NCBI GenBank assembly: GCA_040391785.1
Contig: JBEBXH010000020.1
Coordinates: 6,931 to 70,930, forward strand
Reading direction: 5' to 3'
Length of the DNA: 64,000 nt
Source: UBA5239 sp040391785
Lineage (GTDB): Bacteria; Verrucomicrobiota; Lentisphaeria; Victivallales; Victivallaceae
A model generated the notes under the pieces. The model was not told the DNA's origin, did not search any database, and saw only the letters and a program-made list of their open reading frames with translations. Both the position numbers and the translations under genes were made by a program. This document shows, piece after piece, positions 59,396-64,000 of this stretch (positions within the stretch are counted from its first letter, which is position 1; each line of letters opens with the position of its first letter).

Positions 59396-59898
59396 TTATC
59401 GCTCAGCTTTTTTAAGTTTTTTGAAAGAAGGCTTGCGTTCTTTTTCGGTAAGGGCTTTCATCTTTTCCGCGAACGAGAAGAGCAAGCGTTGATTCCGAAA
59501 TTATCTCTCAGATACTGACTGAAATCCGACCAGCATCTCCGCTTCCTCTGAACATTTTTCTCCGATGACACCGCCACATTCAGCTTACCGTGCGCCAACT
59601 CAAACGCCTCCGCGGTCGCAATCGTCAATTTCGCCCGAAACTGCTTAACTTTAGTAACCTCATGCAGATACTGCTCCCGACTCTCAATGCTCTGCAAAGC
59701 CTTCTCTATCTGCAGAAATTCTGCCGCCGCAGTTTCGGCTTCCCGAAAACCAGTAATCCTCTCCCCCGCAGAATTCCGCAAAGTCACCGCCTTGCGCTTC
59801 CCCTTCTCGGATGTATACTGCAAATAAAAATACCCGCGAGCCTTATAAGCCCCGCCATTACCTTTTTCGCGCCGCAGCGCCTTCTTGACTTTAGCCAT
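59396..59898 (-). pseudogene. Truncated tyrosine integrase
   Basis: Start at 59898 with AAAGGAGG upstream. The first 140 residues look like the arm-type and core-binding domains of a phage or island integrase (GAYKARGYFYLQYTSEKGK, ITGFREAETAAAEFLQIEKAL, CWSDFSQYLRDNFGI). The catalytic domain with its R-H-R-Y residues is missing: the frame ends after 26 nt of altered reading, and a different frame then gives QRLLFSFAEKMKALTEKERK...KAER-stop, apparently the original C-terminal tail. An internal deletion has probably removed the core. Confidence 0.65.
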
Positions 59899-59914
59899 CC
59901 TGGACCTCCTTTGC

Positions 59915-59956
59915 TTGGCATTCATCATCATAACTACCTGTGATGATGAATGCCAA
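59915..59956. repeat. 16-bp inverted repeat before the integrase remnant
   Basis: TTGGCATTCATCATCA (59915-59930) and its exact reverse complement (59941-59956) are separated by TAACTACCTG. The position next to an integrase start suggests an operator for the integrase or a recombination half-site pair. The following 59957-60282 is AT-rich and I see no gene in it. Confidence 0.6.
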
Positions 59957-60282
59957 AGGAAATCCCTACCAACCGTGAACACTAATATAACTATTCACAA
60001 TTTTCAAAAACCAACTAATATCGATCTCAAAATCCAGTTTGCATATATTTGCCTATCAAACAAAATAACGATAACGCTTAAGCTCAAAACAGTAATAACC
60101 ATGAATAACCAAAATTTCATGAATTACAATGAAGAATGACAAAGCAAATATTTAATACAAAGCATATTGCAATTATTAAACCCTCGAAATATGCAAAAAT
60201 CCGAGCGCCGTGGAGCCCTCGCATTCTCTTTGGTTGCGGCTCCGCCGCGCTAAGAATTTCGTGGGTAAAAAATCAGTACTGA

Positions 60283-61305
60283 TTATCTGGTGCTGAATTT
60301 CTGGATGGTGTAGGGGCCGCGTTTGTCCGGCGGCAGGTGAATCTGCGAGGTGGTGAAATATAGATTATCCTCGCTATCCATGGCAAACGAATCGGGCCAG
60401 CGGATTTCGGGGGATTTCACCACTTTTTTGATCTCGCCGCTGGGGCGACGCACATTGATGGAATTGTCCTCGAGACCGCCCAGCCACAACCGCCCGTCTT
60501 TGCCGAACAGCATACCGTCGGTGGCGGGAATGCGGTTGAGCCGCTCAAACACGGTTTCCAGTTCCAGATCCTTGAGCTTGAAATTCTGCAGGTATTTCGT
60601 TTTGATACGGTACAGAGTGTGGCCGGTCAGGGCGGCGAAATACAGGTATTCGCGGTCGGGGGAGAGGGCGATACCGTCGGAATGCACGGCATTTTTCCAC
60701 GTATAACCGTCGCAGACCAATGAATCCTCTTCGGCCTTGACGGAGTAATGGTTGTGGAGGACGCGCCGCGACTGGCCGTTGTTCAAGTTCAGCACGATGA
60801 TGCCGCCGGAGCCCGAGTCCGTCAGATAGACGAAGCCGTGCTCGGTATCGATGCGGATGTCGTTGTAATACGATTTGCTGTCATAAGCCGCGGGGTCGAA
60901 GGTGTGCTTGCCGAGCAGTTTGTTGTTTTTCAGGTCGAAGCAATAGAGAACCGGGCCGCCGGGGCGGACACCTTTCTGCTTGGGATTGTTGGTATCGACC
61001 ACCCACAGACGGTCAAGGGAGTCGGCCACCACGGATTGCACCGCGTAAAATGACTGTTTATTGTTGCGATCGTTCCAGGCGGCATCCGGGTAGGGCACGG
61101 CCTGGCCGTTTTTGATTTCCGCCACGCTCACCGGCACGTCGTCGGACCAGTACGGGTAGCAGACGAACATCCGGTTGTTATCGCCGATCGCCAGTCCGGT
61201 CCACTGACGGTCCGAAACGGCAACCACGCTCGTTTCCACTCTGGAACACGAGGCGGCAAAGATCAGAATCGCCGCTGCCGCCAGCGCGAGCAATAAAGTC
61301 TTCAT
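60283..61305 (-). CDS. Major royal jelly/yellow-type propeller lipoprotein
   Basis: A 340-residue lipoprotein. Residues 1-20 end in a lipobox-like FAASC. The mature chain is a six-bladed propeller of the royal-jelly protein/yellow family: RQWTGLAIGDNNRMFV, LDRLWVVDTNN, YYNDIRIDTEHGFVYLTDSG, HSDGIALSPDREYLYF and PDSFAMDSEDNLYFTT are the repeating blade motifs, with PATDGMLF before. Related bacterial proteins are annotated as SMP-30-like lactonases or dopachrome-conversion proteins; activity is unknown. Confidence 0.8.
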   Translation of the reverse strand: MKTLLLALAAAAILIFAASCSRVETSVVAVSDRQWTGLAIGDNNRMFVCYPYWSDDVPVSVAEIKNGQAVPYPDAAWNDRNNKQSFYAVQSVVADSLDRLWVVDTNNPKQKGVRPGGPVLYCFDLKNNKLLGKHTFDPAAYDSKSYYNDIRIDTEHGFVYLTDSGSGGIIVLNLNNGQSRRVLHNHYSVKAEEDSLVCDGYTWKNAVHSDGIALSPDREYLYFAALTGHTLYRIKTKYLQNFKLKDLELETVFERLNRIPATDGMLFGKDGRLWLGGLEDNSINVRRPSGEIKKVVKSPEIRWPDSFAMDSEDNLYFTTSQIHLPPDKRGPYTIQKFSTR

Positions 61306-61389
61306 GTTAACTCCTGACTTTTTCCACTTGAATTTAAGATAATTCGAAAGTAGGGAAAGTCAAGATTCGTTATGGAAAGAGTTCCGGAA

Positions 61390-62550
61390 TTATCGCTGGG
61401 TTTTCTTCGGCTGCGAATTGGCTTTGTAAAAGGCGATCATCTCCTGGAGATTGACTTTGACATAGGGTTCGTCGCAGGCCAGCGTCTTGCGACCGGCATC
61501 GGCGAAATACAGGGTGCCGGACTGCGGCAGGAACACGGCGTTGTGAAGATTTGAGTTCATCGCCACCGGGCGTTTGATGATTTCGATCATTTTCTGCGCG
61601 TCGATCTTGCCGAAATTCTCCTGCAGCAACCTGCCGAGGTGCTCGGCGCGCTTGCCGCCCGAGATATAAACCGTGTCCTCGGGCACCGGAGGCAGTTTGT
61701 CCTGCTGTTCGCCGGGGCCGGAAATGACCATCGGCTTCCCGGCAATGGCGGAGATCGCGGCCATGTCGCCGGTTTTGTCCGAGAGCACATAGTAATAATC
61801 GCAGGTCAGCGGAACGCTCTGCATCAGTTTCAGCGCTTCCTGGACCGTGGTACACTCCTCCATCACGCGGCGCATCATGAACGCCATCGAGAGGCCGTCC
61901 CATTTGCCATAGCCCGAGCCGCCCATTTCGCCCATGGCCAGCCCGTGTTCGTTCATGGCCGTGACCGTGCCGACGAATCCGGCGTAGCTGACGCTGACCC
62001 AGCTGTTCCCCTGGTCCGGCATATAAACGATGAGCTGGGCGAATTTCTGCAGCCGGATGTCCCGCATATAGTCCAATACACGCGCATGGACGACCTCGCC
62101 ATTGGCGGAGGCTTTGCCGCGCACGGCCGCGCCGCTGCAGTGGAACATTTCCGGGAAAAAGTTAATTTCACGGACGGCGCGCTCCGGCATGCCGGCGGCC
62201 TTCGCCAGCGCGTCGCATTCGTCCAGGTAACGCTGCGGGGTGAACGGGGCGTTGCGCTTCATCACCTCGTCGATCCGGGTGAAAAACCAGTCATCCTTGT
62301 TGACCAGGTACCCGGCGGCCACCAACATGACGCGGTCGTGAATCTGGTTGACTTCCCGCCGCAGGAGTTTGCCGTGGGCGGTGCCCATTTCCGCCGGGGT
62401 GCCGGCGACGAACAGGATGCTTTTGCGCTGGTAACGGCAGAGGAGCCCCTTGCCGTCATCGGTGCGGCCGAGGATGTCGGGGGTGAACGACTGCGCCGCT
62501 GCCGTCAGGGCCAGGACGAAGACTTGAATGACGATCAGTAATGTTTTCAT
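61390..62550 (-). CDS. C45-family autoproteolytic acyltransferase/hydrolase
   Basis: A 386-residue protein with signal peptide (LIVIQVFVLALTAAAQ). The N-terminal nucleophile region FHCSGAAVRGKASANGEVVHARVLDY contains the Cys that becomes the catalytic N-terminus after self-cleavage in the acyl-CoA:6-aminopenicillanate acyltransferase (peptidase C45) family. ASANGEVVHARVLDY is the family's N-G-x-x-x-x-R-x-x-D pattern, and MNEHGLAMGEMGGSGYGKW follows. It is exported and probably cleaves an amide or acyl bond in a secreted substrate. Overlaps the alpha/beta hydrolase gene end by four bases. Confidence 0.8.
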   Translation of the reverse strand: MKTLLIVIQVFVLALTAAAQSFTPDILGRTDDGKGLLCRYQRKSILFVAGTPAEMGTAHGKLLRREVNQIHDRVMLVAAGYLVNKDDWFFTRIDEVMKRNAPFTPQRYLDECDALAKAAGMPERAVREINFFPEMFHCSGAAVRGKASANGEVVHARVLDYMRDIRLQKFAQLIVYMPDQGNSWVSVSYAGFVGTVTAMNEHGLAMGEMGGSGYGKWDGLSMAFMMRRVMEECTTVQEALKLMQSVPLTCDYYYVLSDKTGDMAAISAIAGKPMVISGPGEQQDKLPPVPEDTVYISGGKRAEHLGRLLQENFGKIDAQKMIEIIKRPVAMNSNLHNAVFLPQSGTLYFADAGRKTLACDEPYVKVNLQEMIAFYKANSQPKKTQR

Positions 62551-64000
62551 TTAGAGGCTCCTTCGATTAGGAAATTGACGCTGGCGGCGATGACGCGGTT
62601 CAGGTCGCGTTCGGAAACTTCAGTGACTTTGCCGCCTTTGGGTGCCTCGGGGGCGAAGAGCTGCGGGTCGGCCGGGGCGTCCAGTATCCATTGGCGGAAA
62701 TTGATTTCGCCGGAGGCTTTGCGCGATTTATAGGTCAGCTTCGACGGAATTTCGGTGCCGGGTTTCAGTGAGATGTAGATGAATTCTTTTTTCTCGATGA
62801 CGACTTCGACCTGTCGGTTGCCGTTCTCGTCTTTGGTCAGTGTCAGCGAACAGAACTGCTTGAGCGGTTCGAGCATGCCGAGCGCGGCCATGTCGAAAAT
62901 CCCGGCGGCCATGTCGCGGTAAAGCTGCACGCGCGGGTCGAAGAAATCAGCAGCGCATTGACCCTCGGGATCAATCGAGCCCCGGTAGGTCGAACCGGCG
63001 TTGGACACGATCCACGGGCTCTGGTCGTAACCCATGAAGAGATTGCCGACCTTAACCGGGAGTTTCTCGCTTTTGAACGATACTTTGAACTGGTTGCCGG
63101 TGCCGCGGATGACGGACAACGCGCCCTTGGCTACGACATCGTCGTTTTCGCGGTAGGCGAAGTCGGTATCGATGTAGAAACAGCACCCGTCGTCCGGAGT
63201 CATCCGGAGCAGGCGGCTCAGCTGGCGGAACACGCTGCGGATCACGGCCTGGTCGTTGGAAGGCGCGGCGGGCTCGATCTTCGGCACGGTGTCGTCAGAC
63301 AGGAACGCGGCGAATTCGGCGAGAATCTGCGGGAGCCCGGCGATCGCGGTGTAGTGGCCGACGCCGGGGAGAATCTGAACTTTTTCTTTCATCCCGGCTT
63401 TTCCGGCGAATTCCATGGTGCACTCCATCGGCACGACTTCATCGTTTTCGGCATTGAACATAAGCAGACGGCCCGCTTCGGCCATGGGTTTGAGCTTCTC
63501 TGCGCCGTACAGCGGATCGAGTTTCCGCAGGGCTTGCGCGATCTCGGGCGGAGCGTTGTCAATGGCTTTGCGCATTTCGGCGGTTTCCCGGGAGTAGCCG
63601 ATGACTTTGTCGATGTTGCCGCCGGCCAGCAGGAGGATTGCTTTGTCGATGCGCGGCTCGCAGGCCAGCGCGGTGGCGCCGATGATGCCGCCCATGCTGG
63701 TGCCGATCAAATTGATTTTAGCGGGATTGATTTCCGGACGGCTCTGCATCAAATCGATGGTCCGGGAGACTTCTTTCATTGAAAGCTCCAGTGCCTGAAC
63801 GAACAGTTTGCCGCCGTCGGGACGCTTCAACATGGCGTCGCGGCTGCCGCCGGGGCAGCGGAACGACATGGTCGGCATGTAAAACATCAGCGCGGGGATG
63901 CCGTTGGACGCCAGGTTGGCGCAGAACATATTGCTGAGCTGTCCATTGCCGCCGAGGATGTGAAGGACGAGGACGGCGGGGCGCGGTTTCTGGTCCTTGG
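62547..64000 (-). CDS. Alpha/beta hydrolase, 5' end outside the window
   Basis: The frame is open through the window end: before the first internal Met at 63929 it reads RPAVLVLHILGGNGQLSN, part of the hydrolase first strands and oxyanion loop, so the true start lies beyond 64000. The nucleophile elbow is GTSMGGIIGA (Ser), the acid is probably in FNAENDEVVPME, and the His in GVGHYTAIAG, giving a full triad in dienelactone-hydrolase-like order. After about residue 250 comes a second domain of beta-strands, a DUF2092-like or outer-membrane lipid-carrier type fold, unrecognised. It is the first gene seen of a unit with the C45 protein. Confidence 0.75.
   Translation of the reverse strand, partial: KDQKPRPAVLVLHILGGNGQLSNMFCANLASNGIPALMFYMPTMSFRCPGGSRDAMLKRPDGGKLFVQALELSMKEVSRTIDLMQSRPEINPAKINLIGTSMGGIIGATALACEPRIDKAILLLAGGNIDKVIGYSRETAEMRKAIDNAPPEIAQALRKLDPLYGAEKLKPMAEAGRLLMFNAENDEVVPMECTMEFAGKAGMKEKVQILPGVGHYTAIAGLPQILAEFAAFLSDDTVPKIEPAAPSNDQAVIRSVFRQLSRLLRMTPDDGCCFYIDTDFAYRENDDVVAKGALSVIRGTGNQFKVSFKSEKLPVKVGNLFMGYDQSPWIVSNAGSTYRGSIDPEGQCAADFFDPRVQLYRDMAAGIFDMAALGMLEPLKQFCSLTLTKDENGNRQVEVVIEKKEFIYISLKPGTEIPSKLTYKSRKASGEINFRQWILDAPADPQLFAPEAPKGGKVTEVSERDLNRVIAASVNFLIEGASK

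Noticed and set aside
59912..59930. TTGGCATTCATCATCA as an eighth sigma-54 promoter
   Set aside because: The -24-like TGGCA is present but there is no TTGC at -12 on either strand; it is part of a perfect inverted repeat instead.

Overview
The window looks like chromosome of a Lentisphaerae-type (Victivallis-like) bacterium or a close PVC relative. The clues are a LacI regulator fused by stop/start overlap to a type IV pseudopilin with a strict prepilin N-terminus and then a very large secreted glycoside hydrolase, a 5'-truncated DUF4091 carbohydrate enzyme, several secreted hydrolases, and a Rho factor with a long Gln/Asn/Ala/Pro-rich insertion. The taxonomic call is inference from gene style; no rRNA is present. 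Both ends cut through genes.

Layout. 1-6.7 kb: 3' end of a DUF4091 protein, tRNA-Ala(GGC), a fluoride (crcB-type) riboswitch with an overlapping terminator in front of a cation:proton antiporter, a TM2 protein, then marC and purL on the minus strand. 6.9-20.4 kb: one long minus-strand polysaccharide operon led by a NusG-family antiterminator. It continues with UDP-GalNAcA genes (wbpO/wbpP-like), flippase, polymerase, a glycosyltransferase, the UDP-L-FucNAc cassette fnlABC with wbuB, and a GT39-like gene that appears split by a frameshift. 20.7-30 kb: housekeeping and small exported proteins (glyoxalase, gmhB, Gfo/Idh, ftsB-like, rho, coaE, nudix). 30-36.8 kb: hairpin-rich spacer, SGNH hydrolase and a divergent LacI-pseudopilin-glycoside hydrolase operon with two matching operators.

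37.3-60 kb is the unusual part: an accessory island that behaves like a single sigma-54 regulon. I find seven near-identical sigma-54 (-24/-12) promoters, all matching TGGCAYR-N4-TTGCT (the -24 G is A in one) and each 25-105 nt before a gene start. Most have a TTCA-N5-TGAA-like inverted repeat upstream as a candidate enhancer site. The island encodes one sigma-54 activator (GAFTGA motif, Fis-type HTH) with an unfamiliar N-terminal domain. The controlled genes are MoxR + VWA/metallopeptidase + ankyrin; a membrane protein + secreted nuclease + small Cys proteins; an actin-like ATPase (frameshifted in a G10 tract) + DnaB-like helicase; a GyrB-like GHKL ATPase + PD-(D/E)XK nuclease; a PcfJ-like protein; a double-AAA ATPase + small protein; and an operon of DEDDh exonuclease, the activator, Sir2, a second PD-(D/E)XK nuclease, a PLD-family protein and a small protein. 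An eroded tyrosine integrase and an inverted repeat lie at the right edge, and pseudogene scraps are frequent, so this is probably an acquired, decaying stress or conflict island.

60.2-64 kb returns to ordinary secreted enzymes: a royal-jelly-type propeller lipoprotein, a C45 peptidase-family protein and an alpha/beta hydrolase running off the window end.
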